A program made the position numbers and the translations under genes. A stretch of DNA of 64,000 nucleotides from Roseibacillus sp. Its GTDB lineage: Bacteria > Verrucomicrobiota > Verrucomicrobiia > Verrucomicrobiales > Akkermansiaceae. This document shows positions 42,829 through 51,528 of the stretch, piece by piece; the first letter of the stretch is position 1, and the number at the start of each line of letters is the position of its first letter. The stretch lies in NCBI GenBank assembly GCA_022448985.1, contig JAKVCR010000030.1:1-64000 (forward strand), in the 5' to 3' direction. The notes below the pieces were generated by a model. It did not search any database, was not told where the DNA came from, and was given only the letters and a program-made list of their open reading frames with translations.

Positions 42829-44268
42829 GTGTTCTTCTCGGTCTACGTGAAGCTATTTCTTCCAACATTCGCCTGCGCATTGTGGGCCTTCGGAATCCCG
42901 TGCGAGGTTTGTGGGCAGGCCGAGGATCCGCCTGTTCTCCCGCCAAAGCATCCTGAGGAGATCGTTCCCGAGGTTGCTCCGCAGCCCGCCCCCTCCATCG
43001 CGGTGGAACTGGTTGGGGAGGAGGGGTCGAAAACTCCGTCCCAGCGGACCGAAAGTGAGTCGCGGCAATTCGTGGTTCACGGATCCGACTTCGTCACCCG
43101 GGGGGCCATTGCCTCGCTCGCGGAAAACACCCGGATCGCTCTCCTGGAGACAATTGGGAAAGGTGAGGAGGGATGGGAACACGCTATTGCGATCCAGCTT
43201 CGTGATGGGGTGTCTCCCATGAAGACAAGCTTTTTTCATGTACCCGGGGGTTACCGTCTGCAACTCGATGTGTTTCTCGGCCGGGGAAAACCCCCGGGGT
43301 TGGAGCCGGCCCTTCTGGAGCTTCTCCTGATCGAATTCGGACTACGGGGGAGGGGGGAGGAGACGGTGGAATCAGTTGGAGTCCCGGCTTGGCTGGTGGA
43401 AGGACTACTTGAGAGTTTTCGCTGGAAACGAGGCGAGCGCGAGCATGCTCTGTACGCGGCCCTCTTCAGGAAAAATGAGCTCTACCCGGTAAAGAAACTC
43501 CTGGGAATGGGAGTAGTGGAGGAAATGGATGCAATTGCCCGGGCGGCCTTCCGGGCCTCGTCCGGTGCGCTTGTGATGTCCCTCCTGGAGCAGAATGGCG
43601 GGCGGGATTCGATGCGGGCCATGCTTCGGGAATTGTCCACCTTTGAGGGGGACGAAATGGCGCTGCTGCAGAAGCATTTCCCTGGGATGAACCTTGGTCC
43701 CGAGAGCTTTTCAAAGTGGTGGGCCCTCCAGTTGGCACAAATGGCCGAGAAGCCGTTTCCCCATGTTCTCACGATCGGGGAGACGGAGAAGGAGCTGCAG
43801 GCTCTCCTGGTTGTGCGCTTCAATGATCCCTCCGGCAATTTGATTGAAGTCGGGACCGATCAGTTCCGCGATCTCCTCGCGCTCCCTCTCAAGGATCGGC
43901 AAGCCTCCATTCGCCCGGTGGTGGAACGGGGTGGGCAGTTTCTGTATCGTGCTTTTCCGGCTCATCGGCCTGTGTTAATGGAATATCTCACTCTTCTGGG
44001 TGAGATTGCATCAGATCGGGATGAGCAGGTTGAAAAACGGCTGCAGGGACTTGCCCGGGAACGTGAGCGGCTTCGTTCCCTTGGAAACCGGGTTCGCGAC
44101 TATCTCGAGTGGTACCGCATCACCAACTCAAAACAGCTTTCAGGAGATTTCGAGAGCTTTGTCGAACTGAAGGAAAAACTAGAAAGCCGTCCCGGGGGTC
44201 ACCGGGGTCCGGTCTCGGAGTATCTCGATTCCATGCAGCGACTCTTTGCCGAAAGGGTCCCGGAATAG
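42829..44268 (+). CDS. Exported protein of unknown function
   Basis: A 479-residue protein beginning at GTG 42829, with GTG 42847 as an alternative. The N-terminus is hydrophobic (VKLFLPTFACALWAFGIP) and looks like a signal peptide. A proline-rich stretch (PVLPPKHPEEIVPEVAPQPA) is followed by a mixed alpha/beta region (VPAWLVEGLLESFRWKRGER) and, in the last 100 residues, helical charged sequence that may form a coiled coil (EQVEKRLQGLARERERLRSL). I do not recognise a family. The AWLVEGL segment is reminiscent of metallopeptidase-like proteins that carry a WhxEGxA pattern, but there is no HExxH zinc motif. It is convergent with the HAD phosphatase gene. Confidence 0.6.
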   Translation: MFFSVYVKLFLPTFACALWAFGIPCEVCGQAEDPPVLPPKHPEEIVPEVAPQPAPSIAVELVGEEGSKTPSQRTESESRQFVVHGSDFVTRGAIASLAENTRIALLETIGKGEEGWEHAIAIQLRDGVSPMKTSFFHVPGGYRLQLDVFLGRGKPPGLEPALLELLLIEFGLRGRGEETVESVGVPAWLVEGLLESFRWKRGEREHALYAALFRKNELYPVKKLLGMGVVEEMDAIARAAFRASSGALVMSLLEQNGGRDSMRAMLRELSTFEGDEMALLQKHFPGMNLGPESFSKWWALQLAQMAEKPFPHVLTIGETEKELQALLVVRFNDPSGNLIEVGTDQFRDLLALPLKDRQASIRPVVERGGQFLYRAFPAHRPVLMEYLTLLGEIASDRDEQVEKRLQGLARERERLRSLGNRVRDYLEWYRITNSKQLSGDFESFVELKEKLESRPGGHRGPVSEYLDSMQRLFAERVPE

Positions 44269-44292
44269 GGTGGTGGCCGTAGCGGTGTCTGT

Positions 44293-44913
44293 TCACGCAT
44301 CCGGCAGGCCGAATTCCTGATCGAGCCAGGTAATGAATTCGTGGTGCCGCTCCTTTGAATACTGGTGGCATCGCAGACCCAGGTTTTGACCGGTAGCGAT
44401 GTTTTCCGGGAGGTCGTCGATATAGAGCGTCTCCTCCGGGGTGAGGTCGAATTCCGTGATGGCGTGGCGGTAGATGGCAGGATCGGGCTTGTTGAAACCC
44501 ACTTCGTGGGAGAAGACCCGTCCCTCAAACTCCTCGAATACCTCGTAGTGCTCGAGAAGCCACGTGATATGCATGCAGTTGGTGTTGGAGAAGAGGATGA
44601 GCTTGAGGCGGAGCGACTTGAGGAAGGATACAACCGTCCACATCGCACGAATTGGATGGAAAATGGAATTCCAGGCATTCCGGAATTCGTCCGACGGGCC
44701 GGAGAAGGCGAGGTGTTCGGAGGCCATGGCAATGAACTCGTCAGGTGACATCCGCCCCGACTCCAGTTCACTACACTTTTCCAACAGGCCACGCAGTTTG
44801 AGGTGGGGGTCGCCAGCTTCCGGGGGGACAAGTGGAGTCAATCCGCGGGCAAAATCCACTTCTACCAGGACGTTTCCGATGTCGAAGAGGGCGGCAGTGG
44901 GTGGGGCAGCCAT
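44293..44913 (-). CDS. HAD-superfamily phosphatase (subfamily IA, YihX-like)
   Basis: A 206-residue enzyme. Motif I is FDIGNVLVEVD (10-20), the DxxNV variant seen in YihX-like phosphatases in place of DxDxT. Motif II is LFSNTN, and motif IV is YIDDLPENIATGQNLGLRCH near the C-terminus, with a conserved lysine in GFNKPDPAIY between them. YihX of E. coli dephosphorylates alpha-D-glucose-1-phosphate, but HAD specificity is hard to predict. The gene lies 16 bp downstream of the glycosyltransferase gene on the same strand, so they are probably one transcript; a sugar-phosphate role would suit that pairing. Confidence 0.85.
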   Translation of the reverse strand: MAAPPTAALFDIGNVLVEVDFARGLTPLVPPEAGDPHLKLRGLLEKCSELESGRMSPDEFIAMASEHLAFSGPSDEFRNAWNSIFHPIRAMWTVVSFLKSLRLKLILFSNTNCMHITWLLEHYEVFEEFEGRVFSHEVGFNKPDPAIYRHAITEFDLTPEETLYIDDLPENIATGQNLGLRCHQYSKERHHEFITWLDQEFGLPDA

Positions 44914-44929
44914 AGCAGGAGGTGGATGA

Positions 44930-46069
44930 TTAGTCGTCGACCGGACTGGATTGAACCTTTGTTGCGAGTTCCAGTACGAAACTGGCCGCCACCTTGGAGG
45001 CCTGGGGACGAGAATGAAGGGTCAGGTGCTGTTTCTGTCTTCGCCAGTGGGAGGCCTGGTCGGAAAGAAGATCGCGCAGGGCGGCGGCCAGGGCTGTCTC
45101 GGTTTCAGCCAGGCTGCCGCCCCCGATCCGTTGCAGAAGTTTGAGATTACCCTCTTCCTGACCGGGGACGAGGTGCTGAATCAGCATGGGGCAGCACGCG
45201 GCAAGCGATTCGTGAACGGTGGCTCCCCCGGCCTTGCCCACTACGAGGTGATGTTCGCAGAGCAGCTCCGGAACTCTATGGGACCATCCCTTGAGTCGGA
45301 CGCGATTGGGATAAGTGGCCACAAGTTCCCGCGCACGACGGTAGAGGCGCCGCAAATTTCGCCCGAGGACAATTGTAAGCTCCACAGGCCAGTCCTCATG
45401 CTCCAGGATTGCGCGGGCGGCAGGGACAAGGGCACGCTTACTGGCAGTAGGGAAGTAGAGGACCCGGAAGGGTCTGGCCCGGTCGGTTGCCGGGATGGGT
45501 TGCAGCGTGTCAAAGATGGGATCGACCGGGAAACCTGTCTCGATTATCTTCTCTGCTGGCAATTTCTGTTCCACCAGCGAGTTTTTTGTTTCTCCGTCGG
45601 TGACAAGCCAGAAATCAGTGGGGGCCTTGCGCCAGGAGGCGTTGATCTCCATGGAATCCGTGACGATGGTGACCATGGGACGGCGGCGTCCCCCGCCTTT
45701 GATGTAGCGTGCGACAAAGTAGGGGAAGAGTGGAAAGGTGGAGACGATCACGTCTGGATTGAACTCTGTTAGCTGCAGGGCAAATGCGTTTTCAATCTTG
45801 CGTTCGAACGGCAAATTTTGCCGGGAGAAGTCCCGGCGTTCCACGCCATCGTAGATTCGCTTCCAGATGCCGGGGAGGTAGGTCGTTACGAACCGGTAGC
45901 TATTGAGGACAAGGCTGTTGAAGCGGGGGGATGCCTCCGCGCAGGGATCGATGAGGAGGCATTCAGCCTGTCCTTCCAGGGCTTTGGCGAGCCCCCGGGC
46001 CGCGGTGTTGTGTCCGTCTCCGAAGCTCGCAGTTGCGATGAGAACTCGGGGTGGACGGGAGAGGCTCAT
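44930..46069 (-). CDS. MGDG-synthase-like glycosyltransferase (GT28)
   Basis: A 379-residue enzyme. I chose ATG 46069 because the protein then begins MSLSRPPRVLIATASFGDGH; a longer frame to 46234 has no family-like content. Family features are the N-terminal acceptor-binding motif ASFGDGHNTAARGLAKAL (13-30), and the C-terminal UDP-sugar site VVGKAGGATVHESLAACCPM followed by QEEGNLKLL. Relatives include plant MGDG synthase and bacterial UgtP/MgdA, which move galactose or glucose from UDP-sugar to diacylglycerol at the membrane surface. A membrane glycolipid synthase is therefore likely; the sugar cannot be inferred. It is transcribed divergently from the unknown membrane protein at 46191. Confidence 0.82.
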   Translation of the reverse strand: MSLSRPPRVLIATASFGDGHNTAARGLAKALEGQAECLLIDPCAEASPRFNSLVLNSYRFVTTYLPGIWKRIYDGVERRDFSRQNLPFERKIENAFALQLTEFNPDVIVSTFPLFPYFVARYIKGGGRRRPMVTIVTDSMEINASWRKAPTDFWLVTDGETKNSLVEQKLPAEKIIETGFPVDPIFDTLQPIPATDRARPFRVLYFPTASKRALVPAARAILEHEDWPVELTIVLGRNLRRLYRRARELVATYPNRVRLKGWSHRVPELLCEHHLVVGKAGGATVHESLAACCPMLIQHLVPGQEEGNLKLLQRIGGGSLAETETALAAALRDLLSDQASHWRRQKQHLTLHSRPQASKVAASFVLELATKVQSSPVDD

Positions 46070-46190
46070 TGGGGCGGTTTGTAGGCTACGGTTGCAGCTT
46101 CGACCAGTGATGTTGCAGATTTTGTGACATCCAAGGCCAAGGTCTAAGGTTGCCAGGAGAGGGTTTTGGGAGCAACTTGCGGTTCCCCCG

Positions 46191-47273
46191 ATGGCGCACC
46201 AGCATCGATCCAGTGGACGAGAGCAGGAAATCACGCCTCCTCCTGATGAGGAAGTGGTCCGATTGCCAGTGTCCGAGAGTGATCTGGCTCAGCAGCTGGA
46301 TGCGATGCCATCCCCGGTCCCGGAACGGACTGCCCGCCTCCAGACCGACCAGGAATTGGACCCGCTGACAGAGACGGAGTCCGATCCGGATGCCGCTGCG
46401 GAAGAACTCGGGGTGGGATGGGACACGGAGGGGCGGAGTGATGTTAAGGCGACTCCGATGGGATGGTTGTTCTTGATCGGCATCCTGCTTCTGGTTCTTG
46501 GAGCGTGGGCTACTCTAAAGCTGATTAAGGGTGAGGCACACCGCGAGTCAGAGAGCAGGAAGTTGTCCGCAAAGCAGGCGGAGGAGGATCAGCAAATGGC
46601 CTCTGCGCGCGCCCTGGTTGAACGTCTGGAGCGTATGGTGGCTGATTATCTCGCGGCCCCAACGGTTGAGGAGAAATCCAAATATGTAAGACATCCGGAA
46701 CGGGTTCTTCCGCTCATGAGGGAATTTTACCAGCGCCGTGAACTGGCAATTGTCCGCTTTCAGTCGATTGAGGCATTAAGGCCTGCTGAAGTGGAGAACT
46801 ATCCGTTTTTTGGGATCGATGTGAAGGTTGAAGGGAAATCGGGTGTGCAGCTGCTGCTTGTTGAGGATTGTGCGGACGGAGAACTACGTTTTGATTGGGA
46901 ATCAGAAGTGAACTATCAACCGATGGCGATCTCCGACTACCTTGAGAAAAAGCCGACCGAGCCCATGGACTTCCGGGTCTACGCGAGGCTGGACACCTTC
47001 TACAGCTACGAGTTCACGAACCAGGAACGCTACCAGCCCCTGAAACTCACCTTCAGGGACGAGGATGAGTTTCTTTTTGGTTACGTTGAGAAGGGGAGCG
47101 TGGAAGCGCGCGGATTGACTGCTTTGCTGGAAGAGGAGAAGGCGGAATATCCCCTTCTCCTGCGCTTGCGTTTCCTGCCGGAGACAAAATCCCGGCGCTC
47201 TGTGTTGGTGGAGAAGGTCCTCGCAACCTCCTGGGTCCGCGTGAGGAAGAGCGAACCCGTGGTCCGGCCCTGA
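46191..47273 (+). CDS. Single-pass membrane protein of unknown function
   Basis: A 360-residue protein. The first 85 residues are acidic and proline-rich, probably disordered and cytoplasmic (PPPDEEVVRLPVSESDLAQQ). One membrane helix follows at about 90-110 (MGWLFLIGILLLVLGAWATL), then a charged, likely helical segment (KLSAKQAEEDQQMASARALV) and a C-terminal domain of about 200 residues (YPFFGIDVKVEGKSGVQLLL; RVYARLDTFYSYEFTNQERY). I do not recognise a domain. It is the first gene of a plus-strand run leading to rsmD and waaA, with 110 bp before the next gene. An envelope role is possible. Confidence 0.7.
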   Translation: MAHQHRSSGREQEITPPPDEEVVRLPVSESDLAQQLDAMPSPVPERTARLQTDQELDPLTETESDPDAAAEELGVGWDTEGRSDVKATPMGWLFLIGILLLVLGAWATLKLIKGEAHRESESRKLSAKQAEEDQQMASARALVERLERMVADYLAAPTVEEKSKYVRHPERVLPLMREFYQRRELAIVRFQSIEALRPAEVENYPFFGIDVKVEGKSGVQLLLVEDCADGELRFDWESEVNYQPMAISDYLEKKPTEPMDFRVYARLDTFYSYEFTNQERYQPLKLTFRDEDEFLFGYVEKGSVEARGLTALLEEEKAEYPLLLRLRFLPETKSRRSVLVEKVLATSWVRVRKSEPVVRP

Positions 47274-47383
47274 GTTTGCGATCAGTCTGGTTGCGGGAGT
47301 GGCTCAGTGGTGATATGGAGTAGATGATGCTGGCAGGGGGCCAGCAGTGTCATTCCTCGACCAGCTTCTAACGCAGCCCTGAA

Positions 47384-48100
47384 ATGAAAAGAGTGATCCA
47401 GTCAGTGGGCATGGCATGCGGAGCCCTGGTGCTCTGCTCCCAGGGAGCGGCGAGCCAGAAGGTTCCTGCCGTTCTGGGAAAGTACCTGACACCCGGGACG
47501 GCTGCGCGTGGGCAGGTGGTCGTAGTGGAACCTCCAAAGGAAATCAGCAAGTACGTAGAGAGGGTTGAGAAGGCTGCGCGGGCAGACCCGGAGTGGTTCA
47601 AGACCTACTCCAAGGCTGCGAAGCCTGGCATTCCGTTGCCCTTTCACGGAAAACTCGGTTTAACAAAGGAGGAGTATGAGATCTATAACAGGTTGTGGGA
47701 TGAACGGAAGTTGGTTCCAGTAAAGGATGGGACCGTGGTCGTGCGGTTGGAACAACTGAAAAAGGGGGAGTGGAGGATCCGGGTGTCGGGAAAGGGAGCG
47801 CCCCTTTCACTCCTGCGTTACCAGGAGGGGAAGGATGTGGTCAAATCTCCCAATGGAGAACTCATTCGCCTTAAAGATATCAATGCGGATCCCCGCAGTA
47901 TCCTGGGGAAGTGGACAGGGCATGAGTGGAGGTTTGAGGAGGAGGATAGCCTTGGAAAGACCAAGGAGAATTTGGCGATTGGGACACTGGTGGGAACCCG
48001 GTGGGGGATTCTTGTCTACCGGTTGCAATCGGTCTCTCCCGCTGGCAAACTGCTCTTTGAGCGAAGCATGGTGATAAGGTTCCCCATGCCCGGTAAATAG
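47384..48100 (+). CDS. Small exported protein of unknown function
   Basis: A 238-residue protein with a signal peptide (about 1-24, MKRVIQSVGMACGALVLCSQ). The mature part includes a segment rich in lysine and glutamate (ISKYVERVEKAARADPEWFK), then a predominantly beta domain with two short repeated ideas: RVSGKGAPLSLLRYQEGKDV and KWTGHEWRFEEEDSLGKTKE. No known domain or catalytic motif is visible. It lies 13 bp upstream of the AsmA-like gene, so the two are almost certainly co-transcribed. Its small size and exported nature fit a periplasmic or lipoprotein-like role, but there is no lipobox. Confidence 0.7.
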   Translation: MKRVIQSVGMACGALVLCSQGAASQKVPAVLGKYLTPGTAARGQVVVVEPPKEISKYVERVEKAARADPEWFKTYSKAAKPGIPLPFHGKLGLTKEEYEIYNRLWDERKLVPVKDGTVVVRLEQLKKGEWRIRVSGKGAPLSLLRYQEGKDVVKSPNGELIRLKDINADPRSILGKWTGHEWRFEEEDSLGKTKENLAIGTLVGTRWGILVYRLQSVSPAGKLLFERSMVIRFPMPGK

Positions 48101-48113
48101 CTGCCTATCATTT

Positions 48114-49607
48114 TTGAAGAACGGTCGGAAAGCATCTGCGGGTATTGTGGTCATCCGCTGGCTTATAGTGCCCCTGCTGGTGCTTTCGCTGGGGCTATTG
48201 GTTGTCTCCAACCTGGTGCTGCAGACAAGCGTGGCTCAGAACTGGGTAGAGCGCAAACTGGAGCGTCGATCGGGATTCGAATGGAACATCGGATCGCTTT
48301 CGTGGACTCCGTGGACGGGAATTCAGATCCGGGATGCAACGGCAGAGCTCCGGAACCGAGAGAGCGGCATGACGGACCGGCCGCTCTGTCGGGTTGACGT
48401 CGACGTGCAGATTTACTGGGATACTCTCCTGACTGGAGTGGTTGGACTGCGCGAACTGCGTCTTCGCCAGGGCACGATTGCGATTCCCGTTGAACTGTTG
48501 GCTCTGCTGCCCAGGGAGGAAGTGCCGGAGAAGAAATCCACCCCTTCGCCGGAGCGTTCCTTGAAGCCGGAAGGAGCGAAAAGGGATCCCGGTTCGCAGC
48601 CGCGAAAAAAACAATCAGAAAGTCATCCTGCCAGGGGCCGGAAGGATGATCGTCCCCCTGCGAATCGTCCATTCAGGATTATTATCGATCGCTGCGAGGT
48701 AGGCATTTATTCCAATAAAGATCAGGGCAAGGGCGGATTCATCCTGCAGAACCTGCGGGGAGAACTGCCTCTACAGGGAGAGGATGCCCCGGGGTGGATC
48801 GAATGTGATGGTCTCGCTCTCGGAGGACAGGTTCTGGGTGACCCCTGGCAGAGTCGGGTCGAATGGCGCCGCCCCTTGCTTTTATTGCCATCGACCGAGT
48901 TCGAGTGGGAGGGGCTACTCGTCCGCAGTGAGGGTTCGATTCGTATGAGGGGGACGCCTCGCTTCCTGATAAAGATTGAGGCACCGGCCGGCCCAGTTCG
49001 GATGAGTCGTCTGCCAATGGCAGTCTGGTCCGGGATGGAAGTGGAGGCCGCACGCGTTCACATGCAAGGAAGCCTGGGAGGAACGCTGACCTCCCTTGCC
49101 AGTTGGCGGGGTGATCTCAAGGTGAATGCCTCCCGTCTGGGCCTGACTCATATGGGACGGGGCGATAAGATGGAATTCGAGCACGGGAGCCTGACTGCCA
49201 GCCTGCGGAGCGGGGCCCTGCAGGTCATTGACACGCGGCTCCAGAGCGAGCAATTGTCCTTTCTCGGGAATGGAGTAATTGTGCCGGATGGCCGGGTCCG
49301 GGGAGTTCTGCGCGTGGTGGCTGATCATGACCATGCTGCGGTCCTTACACGATTCGCAGTGGGGGCGATGTTGACCGGTGGGTGGACACGCTCGTGGTTA
49401 ACCCCTCTTGAGACCCCCGATCGTTACTATCGTGATATTCAATTGCAGGGAACGCTCGACCGGGCGGTGGTCGATGTGGGACGGAAAGGGGAAGAGTTGG
49501 AGGTTTCCCAGGTCTGGAATCGGATGGTAGCATTTGTGAAGAACGAGACCGAAGAAACCGAGCAGGGTATGTCACCGGTTCGACAGGGTCAGTTCCTTTC
49601 CCAATGA
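48114..49607 (+). CDS. AsmA-like membrane-anchored envelope protein
   Basis: A 497-residue protein with an N-terminal membrane anchor (VIRWLIVPLLVLSLGLLVVS, about 13-32) followed by a long extracytoplasmic region with repeated beta-strands (GFEWNIGSLSWTPWTGIQIR; VVGLRELRLRQGTIAIPVEL), which is the pattern of AsmA/TamB-type proteins. A basic, low-complexity linker (about 130-180) interrupts it. Related proteins help lipid transport or outer membrane biogenesis. The start is a TTG at 48114, with GTG 48147 as an alternative; neither has a strong Shine-Dalgarno sequence. Its last four bases overlap the rsmD start (ATGA), implying translational coupling. The family call rests on pattern only. Confidence 0.6.
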   Translation: MKNGRKASAGIVVIRWLIVPLLVLSLGLLVVSNLVLQTSVAQNWVERKLERRSGFEWNIGSLSWTPWTGIQIRDATAELRNRESGMTDRPLCRVDVDVQIYWDTLLTGVVGLRELRLRQGTIAIPVELLALLPREEVPEKKSTPSPERSLKPEGAKRDPGSQPRKKQSESHPARGRKDDRPPANRPFRIIIDRCEVGIYSNKDQGKGGFILQNLRGELPLQGEDAPGWIECDGLALGGQVLGDPWQSRVEWRRPLLLLPSTEFEWEGLLVRSEGSIRMRGTPRFLIKIEAPAGPVRMSRLPMAVWSGMEVEAARVHMQGSLGGTLTSLASWRGDLKVNASRLGLTHMGRGDKMEFEHGSLTASLRSGALQVIDTRLQSEQLSFLGNGVIVPDGRVRGVLRVVADHDHAAVLTRFAVGAMLTGGWTRSWLTPLETPDRYYRDIQLQGTLDRAVVDVGRKGEELEVSQVWNRMVAFVKNETEETEQGMSPVRQGQFLSQ

Positions 49608-50161
49608 GAGTGATTGCAGGAAGAGCAGGGGGGATGCGTTTGAGGGTTCCTCCCCGGGCTACCCGGCCCAGCACCGATCGGCTCAGGGAAGCCCTCTTTT
49701 CAATTCTACAGGGGCGACTGGAAGGTGCGCGCGTGCTGGATCTCTTTGCGGGTTCGGGAGCGTTGGGAATCGAGGCTTTGAGCAGAGGGGCCCAGGAAGC
49801 TGTATTCGTTGAACAAAGCAGGGTTGCGGGGAAAGTCCTCAAGGAGAACCTGGAGAAGACACAACTCTCGGGACAGGCTACAGTGCTTGAGCGCGATGTC
49901 TTTGCCTATCTGGCTGATTCCTCTTCAGCATTTGATCTTGTTCTGGCGGATCCGCCCTATGCCTCCAAGTCAGAACGTGACCTGGCAGGGGCCCTTATGA
50001 CGGATGCCTCTCTCCCGCCACGATTGTCGGACGGTGGTTTGGTTGTGTTGGAGGTGGAAGCGGAACGGGAGGAGCCAGCTGCGTCGGGGTGGAAGGTGGT
50101 CGACCGACGGAAGTATGGAAGCAGCGCGATTCTGTTTTACGCTCAAGAGGAGTCCCGATAG
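49604..50161 (+). CDS. rsmD: 16S rRNA (guanine(966)-N2)-methyltransferase
   Basis: A 185-residue protein of normal length for RsmD. It opens MRVIAGRAGGMRLRVPPRAT, a strong RsmD signature, and continues TRPSTDRLREALFSIL. The SAM-binding motif is VLDLFAGSGALGIEALSRGA (about 43-62), with FVEQSR for the acidic second loop and LADPPY as the catalytic D/N-PPY motif. RsmD methylates G966 of 16S rRNA in the small ribosomal subunit assembly path. Its ATG overlaps the stop of the AsmA-like gene by four bases, and it stops 11 bp before waaA. Confidence 0.93.
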   Translation: MRVIAGRAGGMRLRVPPRATRPSTDRLREALFSILQGRLEGARVLDLFAGSGALGIEALSRGAQEAVFVEQSRVAGKVLKENLEKTQLSGQATVLERDVFAYLADSSSAFDLVLADPPYASKSERDLAGALMTDASLPPRLSDGGLVVLEVEAEREEPAASGWKVVDRRKYGSSAILFYAQEESR

Positions 50162-50172
50162 GTTTCGCGCCG

Positions 50173-51456
50173 ATGAACGTGGTGGTGCGGTTACTCTACA
50201 ACTGGCTGCTCCCCCTGTTTGTCCTTCTCGCTGCACCAGCATGGCTGCTCAAAATGGCCCGGCGCGGTGGACTGGATGCGCGTCTTCTTCAGCGACTGGG
50301 AGTATTCCGCCGTCCCGTTGAATTTGAGTCGGTGGGTGCGGTCTATATCCATGCCGTCAGTGTCGGGGAGGTCAGGATGGCTCTACGTCTGATTGCCAAG
50401 TGGCTAGAGCATCATCCCGAGGAGCGATTTGTGGTTGCGGCTACGACCTCCACGGGATTCAGACTGGCAGAAATGGAAGCGCCCGATGGGGTACGAGTGA
50501 TCTACAGCCCACTCGATCTTTTCCTGACCCTTCGCCATACCTTCAGCCGCTTCGAGCCAGCTCTGATTGTGCTGATAGACTCCGAACTCTGGCCCAACCT
50601 CCTGCATTTCGCTGGCCGTCGGGGAATTCCGGTCGCTCTCGTGAATGCCCGTTTGTCGCCCCGGTCGGCCCGACGCTACGAGCGTTTCCGGGTCATTACC
50701 GTGCCCCTGCTCAGTCAATTGAAATTGGTGTGTGCGCAGGCGGTGGAGCATGCGAAGAGCTGGGAGAAGCTAGGAGTTTCAGCCGATGCGCTGGTGGTGA
50801 CTGGCAGTCTTAAGTTCGATTTGGAAGGGTCAGCGCACCCGGTCGAACGAGCTGAGTTTCAGGAAATGATCGATGCATTCGGACCGGGTCGACCGGTTAT
50901 TCTAGCGGCTAGTACCCATGCTGGTGAAGAGCGCTTGATTGCAGAGGCCGTAAGGGGTGTCCCCGGGGCCCTGGCAGTGATTCTCCCCCGCCATGCTGAG
51001 CGCCGGGGTGCGGTGCAGGCAGATCTGGAGGCTATCGGTTTTGAGGTGGTCCTGCGGAGCAGCTTCCAGCGTCCCGGGAGCCCCGGGAAGGCGGTTTTTG
51101 TGGTGGACTCCACAGGCGAGTTGCGGGACTGGACTGCTCATGCAGACGTGGTAGTCATCGGCAAGAGCTTCCTGGGCCGGGGAGGGCAGAATCCAGTCGA
51201 AGCGATTGAAGCCGGTGTCCCGGTAGTCTGTGGTCCGCACATGGAGAACTTTGAACCACTCATCACGGAGCTTCGCACTGCATTGGCTATTGAGAGTGTT
51301 TCCAAGTCGGATCTGTTGAAGGGTCTGCGTGCGGTTCTGGGATCGACACAATACCAGCGGGCTCTCGCTGCCAGTGCGACAGCGGTGCTGGAACAACATA
51401 GGGGAGCAACGGCGCGGATCATCCTGCATCTCCGCGAACTGGCGGGGCGGGCATGA
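50173..51456 (+). CDS. waaA: 3-deoxy-D-manno-octulosonic acid (Kdo) transferase
   Basis: A 427-residue enzyme, the expected length for WaaA/KdtA. ATG 50173 opens on the membrane-associated helix (NWLLPLFVLLAAPAWLLKMA). The N-terminal domain has AVYIHAVSVGEVRMALRLI, in which the glutamate of SVGE is the conserved catalytic base, and VVAATTSTGFRLAE. The C-terminal donor-binding domain has VVIGKSFLGRGGQNPVEAIE, which includes the typical GGxNxxEA motif for CMP-Kdo. It adds Kdo to lipid IV-A on the inner membrane, showing that this organism makes LPS. No fused Kdo kinase is present. It is the end of the plus-strand run and convergent with the RlpA-like gene. Confidence 0.93.
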   Translation: MNVVVRLLYNWLLPLFVLLAAPAWLLKMARRGGLDARLLQRLGVFRRPVEFESVGAVYIHAVSVGEVRMALRLIAKWLEHHPEERFVVAATTSTGFRLAEMEAPDGVRVIYSPLDLFLTLRHTFSRFEPALIVLIDSELWPNLLHFAGRRGIPVALVNARLSPRSARRYERFRVITVPLLSQLKLVCAQAVEHAKSWEKLGVSADALVVTGSLKFDLEGSAHPVERAEFQEMIDAFGPGRPVILAASTHAGEERLIAEAVRGVPGALAVILPRHAERRGAVQADLEAIGFEVVLRSSFQRPGSPGKAVFVVDSTGELRDWTAHADVVVIGKSFLGRGGQNPVEAIEAGVPVVCGPHMENFEPLITELRTALAIESVSKSDLLKGLRAVLGSTQYQRALAASATAVLEQHRGATARIILHLRELAGRA

Positions 51457-51509
51457 GATCGGCAGGGCTATGATAGCTCCGCCCTCAGTCACATCTATCC
51501 TGGAGTAAA

Positions 51510-51528
51510 AGCAGAGAGCAGAGCTGCT
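51510..51528 (-). terminator. Possible hairpin terminator for the minus-strand gene
   Basis: Read on the minus strand, AGCAG, an 8-9 base loop and CTGCT form a short stem followed by TTTTA. It overlaps the stop codon of the RlpA-like gene (51527-51529). The stem is only five pairs, so this is a weak call. Confidence 0.28.
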
